Below are positions 33,406 through 44,582 of a stretch of DNA of 64,000 bases, piece after piece. Each line of letters begins with the position of its first letter. The stretch's first letter is position 1. The notes beneath the pieces are model-generated. The model made no database searches. It worked only from the letters and a program-made list of their open reading frames with translations, and was not told the origin of the DNA. Position numbers and translations under genes: made by a program. Source of the DNA: Sphaerochaetaceae bacterium (GTDB lineage: Bacteria; Spirochaetota; Spirochaetia; Sphaerochaetales; Sphaerochaetaceae); assembly GCA_028532765.1 (NCBI GenBank), contig JAQQAR010000076.1, forward strand, positions 1 to 64,000, in the 5' to 3' direction.

Positions 33406-36400
33406 CTATGAGGAGGATGAACGCATCCAAACACTGTTGTCCTGCGTCCATGTCTCTTCCACATCCAGCTCGGGAATCGTATTCCAGGTAAGGTAGACTG
33501 AAACCGTTGGAACCCAGCTGTATTGGTTGTTCGATAATACAACACTTCCGCTGTATTTACAATTCAGTGACCAATCTTCAAGGTCATGGACCAACATAAT
33601 GGAGAGCTCACTGAGGTTGAATTGCGTATTGTATCTTCCATCTCCACTGAAGTCAAAGCTTCTCAGCAGATCCTGCCAAAGCAGGGAGTAAGAGAATGTA
33701 TCATCAACATCGTAATAGTGGAAGAACCCGGTATTTGTGCTTTTTGCAGCAAGTGTTATATCCAAAAACTCAGCAATTTGCAGTCGTGCTGATGCCATTA
33801 TCGAGAAGGAGCTTGCGTATCGGTCCTGATAAAAGAACTTCAGGGAAGAGTCAATACCCAATGTCAGGGCAATACGTCTCTTCCACCACCTGAGTTGTAT
33901 ATCCTTCCCTGCAATATCGATTTGCAATTTTTTGGCTTGCAAGGCTGAGGCCTCCCCTTCCAATGCATATGTTACCTTGAGATGGGGAATCGCTGCATCA
34001 TAGGTAATATGGTCAAAAAAGTTTGGTTTCCCATCACTGGTAAGGAACGAGAATGAAAATCTCTGTGTCATAGTGAGAAAGGATGAAAAGAACTGTTCTT
34101 TGATTGTTCCTTCAAGATGCATGGCCTCTTCCCAGGAAGTAGTGGTCCTCGTAAAATCGTATGACCCAGATAGAGAAACAGAAAGTGGTTTCGTTGTATA
34201 GGCAAATGATGATTTCAAGGTATCCTTGCGTAGAGATGACTCATATTCGCTGAAGAGTAGGGATGAGGAGATTGAGAGCGGTCCCATAACATATTTCAAA
34301 CCTGGTAGTAGGCTCTGCTTTACTGGATAGATACTTGCAGTAACACTAGGCGTTATGGTTGCTTCCCCAAGAGGGAAAGACTGTTGGTAGCGGACCTGAT
34401 GCACTGTCACAGACTCATCGTCAAACGCATACTCTTGCTTGATACTCTCTACTGGGCTACCGAGGGGTTTCTTGTAGTTCTCCTGATAACGATACAGTCG
34501 TTGGCTCAAGGTATAGGTCAGGCCAATAGAGGGAACAGCAACCGTATTTACATTGAAGAGTTGATATGCGTAGCTTTTATAGATGCTCTTGCTCTGGTCT
34601 TCCAGGAAGGTAAGCTGTGGAAGCAATTCACTCGAGATCGTGAAGAGCTTGGTATTGGGCGAAGCTTTCAGTGCAATAGACCCTTTTGTAAGGCTGTAAA
34701 GATATGCTTCATCCCAATCAATCACACCAAGCGTTGCATTAAGGGTATGGGTAACCTTCTGGTCTAGGGAGTAGGACAGGGATATCAACTTCTCAGACAC
34801 TTCTGATGAAACGTCACCGTTCGCCAAGGTGATTTTGTATGCCTCAGGCAACAAGATATCTTTTTTCTTTTCTTCAACTGATTCCTTGCTTTCCGATGTT
34901 TTAGGTTTTTTAGAGGAATAATCAAGCAAAGTGCCTTTGAGATTTAGAGAAAAAAGAGGAAGATGCATCTGTTGCAATACATAGGAGTAGGCAGGGCCTT
35001 CATCCTGCCATTTGAAGAGCGCATCAGCTTCGAGATTGGAGATATTCAATGAAGAAATATATGGCGAAAGAGTACTGGTTGGAAGCGAGAATGATCCCTT
35101 CATCTTCCAAGTAAAACCGGTGATGTCTGATCGGTAGGTTGTGGGAAATTCCTGATTCTTTCCCAGCAATGCATCAAAGGAAAATGAGGTAAGTCGATTT
35201 CCATACATGCTGAGCACCTTTGGGTCAGAATAGAGGGGCATTGATATATCGAGCTTCGCCCATGTGGTGCTTAGTTTAACTCCCTGGTTAAGATAGTAGC
35301 GGTTGTATCCTACATCAGAATAGAGCGCTAATGGATTTGTCCCCAAGGGATATAACGCGAATGCAGAGAGGGAGTTGAATGTTAGGCGTTTTGAGAAGAA
35401 CGTTGTCTTGCTGTCATAGCCTGCATGCAATCCCGCGCTCTCATAGGCATCGAAGAAGAATGTAAGATAGGAATCGGTTTCCTTTGCCCAGGACTGTACC
35501 GCAGAGAGTTCTCCAGTATTCGTATAGAGAACCTTCCCTGGGGACTTTGGTCCTTCATCAGGAGAACTTAACAGCTTGGTTATACTCGATTGTTCACTCT
35601 CCTCGAATTTTGGATATGATCCATATACTTCCCACGTTGTAGAAACAAACATTCCACGGTCACTGGTGAATCCGAGAGCAGGGTTGCCCACCATCCGGTT
35701 TCCAGGGAAAAAGAAGAAAGGCGTCCAGAAAACAGGAACCCGACCAAGATACAAGGCAGCGTCATGAACCATGAGATCACCACCTGAGAGGAAGCTTAGT
35801 CGATCAGCCCTGATGGATGAGAGAGGATCCACCGCACGTGTCCCTATTTGCCCATCCTGATAATATATTCCACCATCAGTACCTTGGTATGTGATAAGGC
35901 TTCCTGAGGTATAGATACTGACATTCTCATCCTCACTGTTCTCACGATCACTCTTGGTAGTTGCCCCGCTGATGGTCAGTGTCTCATCCGACCAATCGAA
36001 GGTTACGATGCTTCCTTCTATCGCTTGCAAGGCAGCATCAGCACCCCTATCCTCAAACAACACAGAACCTGAAGCGGTAAGCAAGGTATGGGAGAGGTCA
36101 ATGAGCACATTCTGTGCCCTAAGTTGTTTAGGCTCCTGTTTTCCCTCTCCTACAAATGAGACGATGACATCTCCTGAAAGCGTGAGAAGAGAGGAATCAG
36201 CATCTGTATGCATTATTCTAGCTTGTGTGATCTCAAGTCTATATGAGCTCTCCTCTTCATCGGAGGTTATGCGACTATGCTTAATCGAATGATATTCGTA
36301 CAGTGCTTCACGGATAGCAGCAGGGTTATCTGCCCCAATACCCCTAAGCTCAGCCATCTCGATGAGCTCTTCGTCACTGGCACGTTCGATACGCAAGGCA

Positions 36401-36501
36401 AGCAACAAGGAACTATCTTGGGCATAGAGAAACTGGCTCCCCAAAATAAGTAGAGCCAGAATCATCAGTATTGGTAATCCGTGTTTCTCAACCTTTTTCA
36501 T
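33406..36501 (-). CDS. LptD/OstA-like outer-membrane protein
   Basis: 1031 residues. A signal peptide ends near residue 27 (LYAQ). Residues 41-72 form a short helical motif ([14 protein letters not shown]...IREALYEYH) resembling a SAP/HeH-type fold. Residues 85-210 resemble the OstA/LptA-like N-terminal jelly-roll ([25 protein letters not shown]). The block [18 protein letters not shown] and the following strands match LptD; the last 700 residues alternate like a large barrel. In Gram-negatives LptD inserts LPS with LptE. Spirochaetal homologues exist even where lipid A is doubtful, so the cargo is unknown. The start overlaps the uvrA stop by 14 bases. Confidence 0.82.
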   Translation of the reverse strand: MKKVEKHGLPILMILALLILGSQFLYAQDSSLLLALRIERASDEELIEMAELRGIGADNPAAIREALYEYHSIKHSRITSDEEESSYRLEITQARIMHTDADSSLLTLSGDVIVSFVGEGKQEPKQLRAQNVLIDLSHTLLTASGSVLFEDRGADAALQAIEGSIVTFDWSDETLTISGATTKSDRENSEDENVSIYTSGSLITYQGTDGGIYYQDGQIGTRAVDPLSSIRADRLSFLSGGDLMVHDAALYLGRVPVFWTPFFFFPGNRMVGNPALGFTSDRGMFVSTTWEVYGSYPKFEESEQSSITKLLSSPDEGPKSPGKVLYTNTGELSAVQSWAKETDSYLTFFFDAYESAGLHAGYDSKTTFFSKRLTFNSLSAFALYPLGTNPLALYSDVGYNRYYLNQGVKLSTTWAKLDISMPLYSDPKVLSMYGNRLTSFSFDALLGKNQEFPTTYRSDITGFTWKMKGSFSLPTSTLSPYISSLNISNLEADALFKWQDEGPAYSYVLQQMHLPLFSLNLKGTLLDYSSKKPKTSESKESVEEKKKDILLPEAYKITLANGDVSSEVSEKLISLSYSLDQKVTHTLNATLGVIDWDEAYLYSLTKGSIALKASPNTKLFTISSELLPQLTFLEDQSKSIYKSYAYQLFNVNTVAVPSIGLTYTLSQRLYRYQENYKKPLGSPVESIKQEYAFDDESVTVHQVRYQQSFPLGEATITPSVTASIYPVKQSLLPGLKYVMGPLSISSSLLFSEYESSLRKDTLKSSFAYTTKPLSVSLSGSYDFTRTTTSWEEAMHLEGTIKEQFFSSFLTMTQRFSFSFLTSDGKPNFFDHITYDAAIPHLKVTYALEGEASALQAKKLQIDIAGKDIQLRWWKRRIALTLGIDSSLKFFYQDRYASSFSIMASARLQIAEFLDITLAAKSTNTGFFHYYDVDDTFSYSLLWQDLLRSFDFSGDGRYNTQFNLSELSIMLVHDLEDWSLNCKYSGSVVLSNNQYSWVPTVSVYLTWNTIPELDVEETWTQDNSVWMRSSSS

Positions 36502-39325
36502 GCAACATCTGAGCTAAATAATACCCTGTGTGGGATTCCTTGCATAGTGCAAGTTGCTCAGGAGTTCCTGTTGCTACAACCATTCCACCCCCATCTCCTC
36601 CTTCCGGGCCAAGATCAATGAGGTGATCTGCTTGCATGATGACATCAAGGTTGTGCTCGATGAGCACTACCGTATTCCCTGCATCTACCAATCTATTCAA
36701 TACTTCCATCAACTTCTTGACATCTGCAAAGTGAAGTCCTGTGGTCGGCTCATCCAGAACGTACAACGTCTTCCCTGTTCCCACCTTAGAAAGTTCAAGG
36801 CTGAGTTTCACACGTTGTGCTTCCCCTCCGCTGAGGGTAAGGGCACTTTGCCCAAGCTTTACATACTCAAGGCCAACTGACTGCAGTGTGTCTATCTTTC
36901 GTTTAATCCTGGGAATTGCACTAAAGAACTCGCTTGCCTCTTCAATGGTCATTTCCAAAACATCATGGATGTTCTTGCCTTTGTAATGGACTGCCAGTGT
37001 CTCCTTGTTGAATCGTTTGCCATGACATACATCACAGGTTACATAGACATCAGGCAGAAAGTTCATCTCTATCTTCAGGTTCCCATCACCGTGGCAGTTC
37101 TCACATCTTCCCCCTGCAACATTGAAGCTGAATCGGCCACTCTTGTATCCTTTAGCCTTGCTCTCCGGCAAGGAGGCGAACAGTTCTCTGATAGCGGTAA
37201 AGACCCCAACATACGTAGCAGGATTGCTGCGGGGAGTACGTCCGATGGGGCTCTGGTCGATGTTGATCACCTTATCGATATGTCTAGCCCCACTGATATC
37301 ACTGAAACCGTCATAATTCGCTTTTTTGTTCGCCATTTGGCGTTTCACTGCAGGAAGCAGGACTTCATTCAACAAGGAGCTCTTTCCACTTCCTGAAACA
37401 CCGGTGAGTACTATAAGTTTTCCAAGGGGGAAATCAACATCCACTGACTTGAGATTGTTCTTGTTGGCACCTTTTACGCTGATCACTTTCCCAGAACCTT
37501 TCCGTCTCTTGGATGGGATGGCCATGGATAAGGTACCGGCAAGGTACTGTCCGGTGATACTTTCAGGATTAAGTTCCACTTCCTCAGGTCTTCCCTCAGC
37601 TATGATATACCCGCCATGGACACCTGCGCCCGGTCCAAGGTCAACCAGGTAGTCAGCCTCTCTAATGGTAGCCTCATCATGTTCAACCACCAAAACAGTA
37701 TTGCCGATATCCCGCAAATGCTTGAGTGTATCGATGAGCTTCTGATTATCCCTTTGATGTAATCCTATGGACGGCTCGTCCAATACATAGAGTACACCAC
37801 TAAGTGCAGATCCAATTTGGGTTGCAAGACGGATACGTTGTGCTTCTCCTCCACTGAGGGTGGCACTGCTTCTGTCGAGTGTCAGATAGTCAAGGCCGAC
37901 ATTTCTAAGGAATGTAAGCCTGCTCCTGATTTCCTTGAGTACCTGATTGGAAATCATGATCTCCTGATCACTTAAGGTGAGGTCATTGAAGAAAGCGTGC
38001 GCCTTCTTAACAGAGAGGCGGGTTGCCTCCATGATATTCATATCATGGATTGTCACTGCTAGCGCTTCTTGACGTAGACGATCACCATGACATACCGGGC
38101 ATACCTTGGTTGTCTGGAAACTGTTCATCCACATCTTGATCTGCATACTGTTTGTTTCATAATACCTGCGTTGCAGATCAGGAATAATGCCAGGGAATGG
38201 TTTTTCTACCCGGTACGTTTGATTGCTCTTCTCCCGTTCATACTCAACAAATACTCGTTCCTTGGTACCATAGAGCAATGCATTGATGGTCTCATCAGGC
38301 AGTTTGCTGAATGGGGTATCAAGGGTGAATTGTAAGTGCTTGGCAAGTGCTTCAACCAGAGACCTGGACCATTTTGCATCGGGGTTCATCGTGGCGATGG
38401 CACCTTTATTGAAGCTCTTTGAATAGTCAGGGATAATAAGATCTGGATCAAATTCTGTCTTGATCCCGAGTCCATTACATTCTGGACAAGCTCCATAGGG
38501 ATTATTGAAACTGAACAAGCGTGGTTCGAGGTCAGGCAGGGTAATGCCGCAGTGGGGACAGCTGTTACGCTCACTGAAAACCTCTTCGTAACTTTCTTCC
38601 CCGTTTTCCCCGAGAAAAGTCACTTTCACCAGACCTTGCGTCATCTCGTTTGAGGTCTCGATACTGGAGGCGAGTCTGGATCTTATATCCCTGCTGAGGA
38701 TTAATCGATCAACGACAATATCGATGGAGTGCTTGAATTGTTTTTCCAAGACAATCTGCTCATCAAGATTGAGTATTTTTCCATCAACCTTTACACGTTG
38801 GAATCCTGCTGTACGGGCATCCTCAAAAACTTTCTTGAACTCCCCTTTTCTTCCAATCGCAACAGGGGCGCTTACAATGATTCTTGTACCATCCTCTGCC
38901 TTGAAAATGGCATCAATGATCTGGTCTACACTCATCTCACTGATTTCTCGACCGCAGACATGACAGTGTGGTTTCCCTACTCTTGCCCACAACAGTCTGA
39001 AATAGTCATATATTTCAGTGACGGTACCAACGGTTGAACGGGGGTTGCGGTGAGTTGATTTCTGCTCGATTGCAATCGCAGGACTGAGCCCTTCCATATA
39101 ATCCACATCAGGCTTGTCCAATTTATCAAGAAACATCCTGGCGTAAGAACTCAGACTTTCCACATAACGTCTCTGACCCTCGGCAAAAATGGTGTCAAAA
39201 GCCAAGGAACTTTTCCCACTTCCAGAGAGGCCACTGATAACGATCAACTGATCTTTTTTCAATTCAAGGTCGATGTTTTTCAGGTTGTGCTCCCTGGCAC
39301 CCTTGATTATCAACGTATTATGCAT
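36488..39325 (-). CDS. uvrA: UvrABC excision repair subunit UvrA
   Basis: 945 residues, DNA-damage sensor ATPase. Two ABC modules: the first Walker A is [11 protein letters not shown] near residue 33, the second is [11 protein letters not shown] near residue 635. Zinc fingers CHVCG, CPHCG-like ([10 protein letters not shown]), and CENCHGDG with CDVCHGK are visible; signatures LSGGEAQR occur twice. ATG 39325 has GGAAG 9 bases before it; a TTG two codons earlier is possible. It overlaps ispG by 8 bases and lptD by 14 bases, so the whole run is one transcription unit. Confidence 0.97.
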   Translation of the reverse strand: MHNTLIIKGAREHNLKNIDLELKKDQLIVISGLSGSGKSSLAFDTIFAEGQRRYVESLSSYARMFLDKLDKPDVDYMEGLSPAIAIEQKSTHRNPRSTVGTVTEIYDYFRLLWARVGKPHCHVCGREISEMSVDQIIDAIFKAEDGTRIIVSAPVAIGRKGEFKKVFEDARTAGFQRVKVDGKILNLDEQIVLEKQFKHSIDIVVDRLILSRDIRSRLASSIETSNEMTQGLVKVTFLGENGEESYEEVFSERNSCPHCGITLPDLEPRLFSFNNPYGACPECNGLGIKTEFDPDLIIPDYSKSFNKGAIATMNPDAKWSRSLVEALAKHLQFTLDTPFSKLPDETINALLYGTKERVFVEYEREKSNQTYRVEKPFPGIIPDLQRRYYETNSMQIKMWMNSFQTTKVCPVCHGDRLRQEALAVTIHDMNIMEATRLSVKKAHAFFNDLTLSDQEIMISNQVLKEIRSRLTFLRNVGLDYLTLDRSSATLSGGEAQRIRLATQIGSALSGVLYVLDEPSIGLHQRDNQKLIDTLKHLRDIGNTVLVVEHDEATIREADYLVDLGPGAGVHGGYIIAEGRPEEVELNPESITGQYLAGTLSMAIPSKRRKGSGKVISVKGANKNNLKSVDVDFPLGKLIVLTGVSGSGKSSLLNEVLLPAVKRQMANKKANYDGFSDISGARHIDKVINIDQSPIGRTPRSNPATYVGVFTAIRELFASLPESKAKGYKSGRFSFNVAGGRCENCHGDGNLKIEMNFLPDVYVTCDVCHGKRFNKETLAVHYKGKNIHDVLEMTIEEASEFFSAIPRIKRKIDTLQSVGLEYVKLGQSALTLSGGEAQRVKLSLELSKVGTGKTLYVLDEPTTGLHFADVKKLMEVLNRLVDAGNTVVLIEHNLDVIMQADHLIDLGPEGGDGGGMVVATGTPEQLALCKESHTGYYLAQMLHEKG

Positions 39326-40358
39326 GTTCAATTGCTTCCATCAAAGCAGCCTTTGCTTCCTGCTGCGTTACTTTTTTCACCAATTTCCCTTTTTCATAGA
39401 GAAATATACTATTGCCAAGACCAGTAATAGCCAAATCGGCTGCTTTTGCTTCACCAGGACCATTGACCTGGCAACCCATGATGGCAACGGTCAGATCCTT
39501 ATCGATGGTGAGGAGATCTTGTTCTACGGATGCCAGGAATCCCTGGGAATCAAAACTATGTCTGCCACAACGAGGACAACTTACAATCCTGATGCCTTTC
39601 TTTCTCATCCCCAAGGTTCTCAGCAGCTCAACACCTGCCTGGACTTCGCTCTCAATATCACCTGTAATACTGATGCGCAGGGTATTGCCGATTCCCTCGC
39701 TGAGAAGTTGACCTAATGCCCATGTAGAGCGAGTAACTGCAGATATTACCGAACCGGCCTCGGTAACTCCAAGATGCAGTGGGTAGGGACTCTGGGAAGC
39801 AAACAGCCGATTTGCTTTCATGGTAAGATCTGTATCACTTGCCTTCAGGGAGATTACTGTGTTGGTAAAGCCCCATTGCTCAAACCAGGATAGGTATTCA
39901 AGAGCCGTATTGGTCATCAGTACTTCTGCAGGGTCGTTTCCACGTGGTAAGGATCCGCTGTTCAGTCCTATCCTAATTGCCTTGCCCTGATCCTTTGCGC
40001 TCTTTACCACCTCTTCAACTTTCCATTTTACGCCGATATTTCCTGGATTGATCCTAATCTTGTGTGCTCCACATGATAGTGCATCCAATGCTAGTTTGTA
40101 GTCAAAATGTATATCGGCAACAACGGGAATTGGACTTTTATTACAGAGATAGCTGAACGTATCATGATCCTCAGAAGAAGGGTAAGAGAAGCGAATAACA
40201 TCGCATCCCATTGCGTTGAGTTTCCCAATCCTGCGAGTCAATTCCTCCAATGCTTCTTTTTCATGGGGAATTGCACTGTCATACATCGTTTGCACAAGTA
40301 CTGGTAGCCCGCGTCCGATAAGACTATCTCCGATATGTACCTGTTGATCTCCTGTCAT
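39318..40358 (-). CDS. ispG: 4-hydroxy-3-methylbut-2-en-1-yl diphosphate synthase
   Basis: 346 residues, an iron-sulfur enzyme of the MEP isoprenoid pathway. The TIM-barrel blocks ([40 protein letters not shown]) and the cluster ligands [10 protein letters not shown] and [10 protein letters not shown] are intact. AGGAG lies 6 bases before ATG 40358. It is the first gene of the packed run ispG-uvrA-lptD-phoH-pgpH-ybeY-corC. The presence of ispG shows that this organism uses the MEP pathway rather than, or besides, mevalonate. Confidence 0.96.
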   Translation of the reverse strand: MTGDQQVHIGDSLIGRGLPVLVQTMYDSAIPHEKEALEELTRRIGKLNAMGCDVIRFSYPSSEDHDTFSYLCNKSPIPVVADIHFDYKLALDALSCGAHKIRINPGNIGVKWKVEEVVKSAKDQGKAIRIGLNSGSLPRGNDPAEVLMTNTALEYLSWFEQWGFTNTVISLKASDTDLTMKANRLFASQSPYPLHLGVTEAGSVISAVTRSTWALGQLLSEGIGNTLRISITGDIESEVQAGVELLRTLGMRKKGIRIVSCPRCGRHSFDSQGFLASVEQDLLTIDKDLTVAIMGCQVNGPGEAKAADLAITGLGNSIFLYEKGKLVKKVTQQEAKAALMEAIEHA

Positions 40359-40422
40359 CCTATGCTCCTCTCAGTCATACACATAGTATTGGTACGATAT
40401 TACTACACATTTGTAAAGCCTA

Positions 40423-40842
40423 TCAGCTCTCATCCAGAACAATTAGCAGATGTTTTACTTTCGTGGGACCTTCTTCTCCCTGTATCCCATAGGAGAAAGG
40501 CTCTCCCGGCATAAAAACGGTAAAGGTTCCTTCCTCAGATCGAATAACATCGGTAACCTGACTGTTTGGGATGGATATGAATCCATTCTCATCCTTCGTC
40601 CCTTCCTGATCTTTTCTCCGGTATGTAGTAACGAGCAACTCACTACCCTGCAAGGTGAGCAATACACATACCTTTGATGGATGTACCATGAAGGTACCTC
40701 CAAAGGGAGCTGTAATGTATTGAGAGAACTTTACTTGCATTCCTTCCATTGAAGTACCCGCTGTATCGAGCATTGCCACTTGTTGCAGATGTGGTATTGC
40801 CGGTGCATAGAAAGTGAGTTGGTCAATCGTGTCGTGTATCAT
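40423..40842 (-). CDS. YhcH/YjgK/YiaL family (DUF386) protein
   Basis: 139 residues, a cupin-like beta protein. MIHDTIDQLTFYAP at the start, FMVHPSKVCVLLTLQGSE, TFTVFMPGEPFSYGI and the C-terminal KVKHLLIVLD match the family also called beta-galactosidase subunit beta or YhcH, which has been linked to sialic-acid and other sugar catabolism. The exact reaction is unknown for most members. The open frame runs far upstream, but that part overlaps the divergent nitroreductase gene, and the family N-terminus starts at ATG 40842. Confidence 0.8.
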   Translation of the reverse strand: MIHDTIDQLTFYAPAIPHLQQVAMLDTAGTSMEGMQVKFSQYITAPFGGTFMVHPSKVCVLLTLQGSELLVTTYRRKDQEGTKDENGFISIPNSQVTDVIRSEEGTFTVFMPGEPFSYGIQGEEGPTKVKHLLIVLDES

Positions 40843-40947
40843 AGTCTGCCCAGAATATACCCAATTCAAACATCTTACAAGAATAGGCAAAGGGGCCTTT
40901 ACAGATTTATTGATAACAACTATATTGTGGTCAAGGAGAATATTTAC

Positions 40948-41550
40948 ATGGAAAACACCATTATCAATAGCATGAAAAAAAGACGCACAATCTATAATCT
41001 GGGAAAAGAACTTCCCGTGATGAAATCTACTCTGGAGGATGCTGTTAGCGGAGTAATCAAATATGCTCCATCTGCATTCAACTCGCAAACAAGTAGAGCT
41101 GTCATTCTGTATGGAGATAAGCATGATTGGCTTTGGGATTTGATTCTCTCCAAACTTGTTGCGATGATAGACGACCCTGAGCAGAAAAAGCAGACTGAAG
41201 AGAAAATTGCCGGATTCAAGGCAGCTTCGGGAACCATTCTGTTCTTTGAAGAGATGGCAACCATCCGCAGTCTTCAGGAACAGATGCCACTCTATAGCGA
41301 AAATTTCGCACTCTGGAGTCATCATGGAACCGGTATTGCACAGTTCTCTGTCTGGACGGTTCTCGCTGAACTTGGAGTTGGTGCCAGCTTGCAGCACTAT
41401 GGGAATCTTATTGAGGAAGAAGTACTTGCACATTTCAACCTCCCCTCTTCCTGGTCACTGATCGCTCAAATGCCTTTCGGTTCAATTGAAAAAGATCCAG
41501 GTAATAAGGATTTCCTTCCTAGAGAGGAACGGGTACGCGTTATCGCATAA
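40948..41550 (+). CDS. Nitroreductase-family FMN oxidoreductase
   Basis: 200 residues. The N-terminal RRTIYNLGKELP and the FMN-binding region SAFNSQTSRAVIL are typical of the small nitroreductase/HBN1-like group; GIAQFSVWTVLAELGVGASLQH is the second flavin-contact block. These enzymes reduce quinones, nitroaromatics or unknown substrates with NAD(P)H. AAGGAG lies 9 bases before ATG 40948. The longer upstream frame has no homology-like sequence. It is divergent from the YhcH gene (105 bases apart) and is followed by a terminator. Confidence 0.88.
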   Translation: MENTIINSMKKRRTIYNLGKELPVMKSTLEDAVSGVIKYAPSAFNSQTSRAVILYGDKHDWLWDLILSKLVAMIDDPEQKKQTEEKIAGFKAASGTILFFEEMATIRSLQEQMPLYSENFALWSHHGTGIAQFSVWTVLAELGVGASLQHYGNLIEEEVLAHFNLPSSWSLIAQMPFGSIEKDPGNKDFLPREERVRVIA

Positions 41551-41560
41551 TTATACCTGA

Positions 41561-41591
41561 TAAGGGGGAAGAGCCTTGCTTCTCCCCCTTA
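41561..41591 (+). terminator. Hairpin after nitroreductase gene
   Basis: TAAGGGGG (41561-41568) pairs with CCCCCTTA (41584-41591), a strong GC stem ten bases after the stop. T-rich sequence after it is short. Confidence 0.6.
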
Positions 41592-41610
41592 TTCTCAATA
41601 CGCTTATACT

Positions 41611-42084
41611 ATGAGCGACCTATTTTCAACCACCTATGAAAGCCCCCTGGGCACCCTGTACCTTACAAGTAATCAGGATGCATTGCTGGGGGTTTCTTTC
41701 ATTTCAGAAATAAGAGAAGAACAAGAAAGTAATCCTGTCCTTGCTATGACGATTCAACAATTGGATGCATACTTCAACGGGAAATTACAGCAATTCACGG
41801 TTCCCTATGAACTGCAGGGTACTGCCTTCCAGAAAACAGTTTGGGAAGCTCTTTGTACGATACCCTATGGGACTTTGGTCAGTTATCAGGATATTGCAAT
41901 TGCCATTGGTAATCCTAAGGCTGTACGTGCTGTAGGAATGGCAAACAACAAGAACCCTATCAGTATAATCATTCCCTGCCACCGGGTTATCGGAAAGCAG
42001 GGATCCCTCACAGGGTATGCAGGTGGGCTAGATAGGAAGCAGTGGCTTCTCTCCCATGAAAGATCAAATCAAAGCAATACATAA
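41611..42084 (+). CDS. ogt: Methylated-DNA-protein-cysteine methyltransferase
   Basis: 157 residues. The suicide-acceptor motif IIPCHRVIG with the reactive Cys is intact, and FQKTVWEAL, IPYGTLVSYQDIA and AVRAVGMANNKNP form the DNA-binding helix-turn-helix and Arg finger. It repairs O6-alkylguanine by transfer to Cys. No AraC-type domain is attached, so it is the Ogt/MGMT type. The 3' end overlaps the convergent regulator gene by 16 bases. Confidence 0.95.
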   Translation: MSDLFSTTYESPLGTLYLTSNQDALLGVSFISEIREEQESNPVLAMTIQQLDAYFNGKLQQFTVPYELQGTAFQKTVWEALCTIPYGTLVSYQDIAIAIGNPKAVRAVGMANNKNPISIIIPCHRVIGKQGSLTGYAGGLDRKQWLLSHERSNQSNT

Positions 42085-43004
42085 TCCAATTTCAAGAGAA
42101 GATTCTGCTGATAATCACCAAAGTGTTCTCCGAAGAGACTGACACCACCGATATTTTTTGCATGTTCCTTGATGCCGATTTTTACACTGATAAAACATGA
42201 CTCCCAGAGAAGGAGATCTTCGATGGTTACATCCCCGATAAGTTCATTGTTCAGGTACGTTCCTTTGCTGTTCACCACCCAGTGATTGAGCAATCCATAT
42301 TGGTTCAAAGTATCTGGCCACCAGGGAGGATTGTATTTTCCTTTCCTGCCTCCAAGATCACCAGGGCTCGTCCAGGTGCCCACCTCCCTTCCATTTATCC
42401 ATACAGTGATATCACTTGGCCAGTCATTCCGGTAGAAGGGAGCTTCTGAACAAGCTTCAAAGCTCAGATCCAGATTTTTTGGTCTCCCCAGGTTTGCAAC
42501 TGCATTGGGAAAACGATATTCTACATATCCCTTGTAAAACCAAAGCAACTGAGCATTGGTGCGCTCAGCATAGTAGAAAGAACATGGCTGGTCGAAGATA
42601 CCGATTGCACTCTTTTCACTCACCAATCCACAGGTAGGATGTATGTCGCAATCAACGAAGTTCCCAATCGGCATATTCAGAACCACTGAATTTTCTTTCA
42701 GCGCATCCGATTGATCAAGCAGCAGCTTGATCAATACACGATCACACCCCCTGCTACTTACCTTCATGGAACCTCGGATCCCTGGCTGGGACTCAGTAAT
42801 AAGCAAACCAGCTCGCTCAAGTATACTCACATGCAAGGCAGCAGTTGAGGTGGGTAGTTCAAGATGTTCAGCTATTTCGTTGACGCTGAGGCTACGTTCA
42901 TTCAGCAATTCAAGGATGTTGATCCTCGCTTCATTTGCTATTGCCTTTGCAACAACCAACATTTTCTCTTTATCGGAATAATCAAGGAGTATCTCTTTGA
43001 GCAT
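42069..43004 (-). CDS. ArsR-type HTH regulator with large C-terminal domain
   Basis: 311 residues. Residues 10-80 form a winged helix with the recognition region LSVNEIAEHLELPTSTAALH. The following 230 residues are beta-rich with many aromatics (SFYYAERTNAQLLWFYKGYVEYRFPN, WPSDITVWINGREVG, NPPWWPDTLNQYG) and could be a carbohydrate-sensing jelly-roll; I do not know a named domain for it. It is 57 bases after the GH51 gene on the same strand, so it probably regulates the arabinoside operon. Ordinary ArsR proteins are about 100 residues, so this is a large variant, of a type also seen in other spirochaetes and Firmicutes as I recall. Confidence 0.75.
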   Translation of the reverse strand: MLKEILLDYSDKEKMLVVAKAIANEARINILELLNERSLSVNEIAEHLELPTSTAALHVSILERAGLLITESQPGIRGSMKVSSRGCDRVLIKLLLDQSDALKENSVVLNMPIGNFVDCDIHPTCGLVSEKSAIGIFDQPCSFYYAERTNAQLLWFYKGYVEYRFPNAVANLGRPKNLDLSFEACSEAPFYRNDWPSDITVWINGREVGTWTSPGDLGGRKGKYNPPWWPDTLNQYGLLNHWVVNSKGTYLNNELIGDVTIEDLLLWESCFISVKIGIKEHAKNIGGVSLFGEHFGDYQQNLLLKLDYVLL

Positions 43005-43061
43005 GGTTAATCCCTCTTAACACTCATCCTAACACAAACCAAATAGCTGAAACATCAAATT

Positions 43062-44552
43062 TTATGAAATTGAGAACCGGAATAGATTCCAAGATTGCCT
43101 TGGAGCAATAAACGTATCCATTTTCCCACTTTTTACTACAGGTTTAATATTCTCTGGGTTATTTTTTTCGTTTACAGCCTTCAAATCGTTATGGTGCAAT
43201 GTAATATGCTCAATGATTTTCATTTGCTTAGAAAAACCTGTTGCATCCAAATCAATCTCCATCTCTTCATCCAGGCTTCTGTTTACCACGAACAGATCAA
43301 GTTCTTGTTCCTCTTCATGGTACACAAGCACTGCATCTGCATACGGGACCTCTCCATAGCGATGGTTTTCATAGGATGGTACCTTTAAACGAATATCAAG
43401 TACCTTTCCCCTACCATACTTTGATGCATAATAGAAAGGCCAATAGATGGTTTGAACCCAACTCGGTCCCCCATCTTCGGTCATGATCGGCGCAATGACA
43501 TTCACCAACTGGGCAAGGCATGCGACTTTCACTCGGTCACAGTGCTTGAGTAAACTATTGAGGAGACAACCAACCACCAAGGCATCCTCAAAGGTATATA
43601 CGTCTTCAAGGATATGCTTCCCAACTTTCCAGTCAGGTTCTGTTTTGTCGTGTTCATTTGAATGGAACCAAACATTCCATTCATCAAATGAGAGATACAT
43701 TGTCTTCTTGGAACGCTTCTTTGCTTGTACGTAGTCACATACATGCACAATAGTCTCAATGAATGTATCCATTTTCTTACTTGATGCAAGGAAGGTCTCA
43801 GCATCATTCTCATCATTTCTGAAATACATGTGCAGTGACAGGTAGTCAGCAATATCCCAAGTATGCTCAAGGACTGTCTCTTCCCATGCTGGGAATGTAG
43901 GCATATCACTATTACTGGAACCACAAGCTACCAATTCAAGGCTGGGATCATAGAGCTTTAAAGCCTTTCCCACTTCTGATGCGAGACGCCCATACTCCTC
44001 GGCTGTCTTGTGTCCAACTTGCCAAGGTCCATCCATTTCATTACCCAGGCACCACATCCTGATATCATAAGGAGCTTCTGAACCATGACGCTTTCTCAGT
44101 TCACTTAAGGCAGTACCTCCTGGGTGGTTACAGTACTCAACCAGGTCCTTCGCTTCATCGATACCGCGCGTACCAAGGTTGAGGGCCATCATTGGTTCTG
44201 TGCCAACTTTCTGGCACCAATCCATAAACTCCTTAATGCCAAACGTATTGGGGTCCAAGGCCTTCCATGCGAGGTCAAGACGTACCGGCCTCTCTTCAAC
44301 AGGTCCCACAGAGTCTTCCCAACGATGGTTGGATACATAGTTGCCACCAGGAAATCTAACCATGGGAACATCAAGATCCTTGACAAGTTTCATGACATCG
44401 GTACGTAGTCCATCCTCACCAGCGAGTGGATGATCCTTTTCATAGATACCACCATATACACATCGTCCTAATTGTTCGACGAAGGAACTAAACAACCGCT
44501 TATCGGCGGTACCAATTACATAATTTTTAGAAGCATGTACAATACATTTCAC
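43062..44552 (-). CDS. Alpha-L-arabinofuranosidase, GH51
   Basis: 496 residues, no signal peptide, so cytoplasmic. The GH51 acid/base region CLGNEMDGPWQ (Asn-Glu) and the nucleophile region SFDEWNVWF are intact, with RFPGGNYVS near the N-terminus and the C-terminal beta-domain after residue 390. It removes terminal arabinofuranose from short arabinoxylo- or arabino-oligosaccharides after uptake. The gene follows the two ABC permease genes by 30 bases, so importer and enzyme act together. Confidence 0.94.
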   Translation of the reverse strand: MKCIVHASKNYVIGTADKRLFSSFVEQLGRCVYGGIYEKDHPLAGEDGLRTDVMKLVKDLDVPMVRFPGGNYVSNHRWEDSVGPVEERPVRLDLAWKALDPNTFGIKEFMDWCQKVGTEPMMALNLGTRGIDEAKDLVEYCNHPGGTALSELRKRHGSEAPYDIRMWCLGNEMDGPWQVGHKTAEEYGRLASEVGKALKLYDPSLELVACGSSNSDMPTFPAWEETVLEHTWDIADYLSLHMYFRNDENDAETFLASSKKMDTFIETIVHVCDYVQAKKRSKKTMYLSFDEWNVWFHSNEHDKTEPDWKVGKHILEDVYTFEDALVVGCLLNSLLKHCDRVKVACLAQLVNVIAPIMTEDGGPSWVQTIYWPFYYASKYGRGKVLDIRLKVPSYENHRYGEVPYADAVLVYHEEEQELDLFVVNRSLDEEMEIDLDATGFSKQMKIIEHITLHHNDLKAVNEKNNPENIKPVVKSGKMDTFIAPRQSWNLFRFSIS

Positions 44553-44582
44553 GAAGGTTCTCTCCTGTATTAATAGTATAGG

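Noticed and set aside
40843-41433. Long upstream extension of the YhcH-family open frame on the minus strand
   Set aside because: It overlaps the well-supported nitroreductase gene on the other strand, has no family-like sequence, and the YhcH family starts at 40842.
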